Positions 63,408 to 64,000 of a DNA stretch of 64,000 nucleotides are shown here, in pieces. A program made the position numbers and the translations under genes. Numbering within the stretch: position 1 is the first letter of the stretch; every line of letters begins with the position of its first letter. The DNA is from Pedobacter cryoconitis (GTDB taxonomy: Bacteria > Bacteroidota > Bacteroidia > Sphingobacteriales > Sphingobacteriaceae): contig NZ_JACHCC010000007.1 of the NCBI RefSeq assembly GCF_014207135.1, positions 186,001 to 250,000 on the forward strand, given 5' to 3'. A model generated the notes under the pieces. It saw only the letters and a list, made by a program, of their open reading frames with translations, did no database searches and was not told where the DNA came from.

Positions 63408-64000
63408 TTGGAACCTGAAAAAAAGACTGACTATATCATTGTTGTTAATGGAAAACCTGAAGGGCCATACAACTATGAACAATTAAAAAATATGGCAATT
63501 ACAGCCGGTACCTTTGTCAGGAAACCGGGGATGGATGATTATAAAGAAGCGCACGAGTTCCCTGAACTGCGTGCGCTTTTTGGTTTCAATTATGAACAAA
63601 CGGCACCACAATATTTTGCCTCCTTTGATCAGCGCCTGCTGGCTTCTATGATTGACTATTTTATACTCTTGTTACTTTATATCGCATTGATCCTGATCAG
63701 TTTTATTTTTATAAGTGATAAAGGTCAAAAAATTACAATTGCTCTTTTATTACTACCATTTGTTCCTCTGTTTAAATTTTTATATGGGGTTTTTGCAGAT
63801 GCGTCGGTTAAACAGGGAACAATTGGTAAAAGATTGCTGAATATTAAAGTTACTGACAGCATGGGAAACAGGATCAGTCTGTCCAGGTCACTGATAAGAA
63901 ACGGAGCTAAGATTTTGTCTGTTATTCCTTTGTTTTTTGGCTATCTGTATAGTTTTTTGAATAAAAAACAGCAGTGTTGGCATGATGTGGCGGCAGATAC
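63408..64000 (+). CDS. GYF_2-RDD family membrane protein, truncated by the window edge (TTG start)
   Basis: Translation from TTG at 63408 gives at least 197 residues, open to the right edge. Residues about 8-55 form a GYF_2 domain (IIVVNGKPEGPYNYEQLKNM, then VRKPGMDDYKEAHEFPEL). An RDD membrane domain follows from YFASFDQRLLASMIDYFILL with two helices, and the usual motif GTIGKRLLNIKV near residue 143. The first in-frame ATG would remove half of the GYF_2 domain, so TTG is preferred. It starts 6 bp after the LiaF-like stop and is probably in the same operon. The function of RDD proteins is not firmly known; some act in ion homeostasis. Confidence 0.8.
   Translation, partial: MEPEKKTDYIIVVNGKPEGPYNYEQLKNMAITAGTFVRKPGMDDYKEAHEFPELRALFGFNYEQTAPQYFASFDQRLLASMIDYFILLLLYIALILISFIFISDKGQKITIALLLLPFVPLFKFLYGVFADASVKQGTIGKRLLNIKVTDSMGNRISLSRSLIRNGAKILSVIPLFFGYLYSFLNKKQQCWHDVAAD

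Overview
The window comes from a Bacteroidota chromosome, most likely family Sphingobacteriaceae and Pedobacter-like (inferred from gene content, no database search). Supporting signs are a SusC/RagA-type receptor at the left edge, several TonB-linked or beta-barrel outer-membrane proteins, the lipoprotein form of the TamA homologue (TamL) beside TamB, an HmuY lipoprotein, a b558-type succinate dehydrogenase, almost no Shine-Dalgarno sequences, and promoters that fit the Bacteroidota -7 element TAnnTTTG. No rRNA, tRNA, CRISPR array, transposase or integrase was seen.

Layout. Positions 1-2913 hold a truncated SusC-like receptor gene, a glutamine cyclotransferase lipoprotein and an MFS exporter. 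Positions 2935-16708 form a lanthipeptide (class I lantibiotic-like) locus. Its left arm (minus strand) encodes two ABC-2 permeases, a siderophore-type TonB receptor and an ABC ATPase. Its right arm (plus strand) encodes a C39-peptidase ABC exporter, a LanB dehydratase split into two proteins, and a long LanC-like protein. A 63-residue double-glycine precursor peptide gene faces this arm from the other side of a shared terminator. A palindrome of the form TTGCAAC-N3-GTTGCAA recurs in both control regions of the locus.

Positions 16709-18722 hold a set of 11-bp phased repeats, a PepSY-type membrane protein and a long inverted repeat. Positions 18723-24695 form an apparent operon of porin, DASS dicarboxylate transporter and succinate dehydrogenase C-A-B, which could take up and oxidise C4-dicarboxylates. 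Positions 24948-30408 carry a sodium:solute symporter, a TetR regulator, FabF, a cupin protein and a fatty-acid desaturase. Positions 30518-41470 carry an outer-membrane barrel protein, a secreted RHS/YD-repeat protein, a DEAD-box helicase and two overlapping transporters (GPH and APC families).

Positions 41577-55802 contain topoisomerase IV (parE and parC) flanking the envelope operon tamB-tamL-yihY and a cytidine deaminase gene. Positions 55799-64000 hold a HupE/UreJ-like membrane protein, an uncharacterised lipoprotein, HmuY, an rRNA-methyltransferase-like enzyme, an Mla-type lipid transport pair, two PspC/LiaF-like membrane-stress proteins and a truncated GYF_2-RDD membrane protein.

The most notable part is the lanthipeptide locus. 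Its cyclase lacks two of the three zinc ligands known from NisC, its predicted core peptide is histidine-rich and ends in Cys, it includes a siderophore-type receptor, and its transcription units share a candidate operator. Everything here was read by eye from the sequence; family names rest on recognised motifs.
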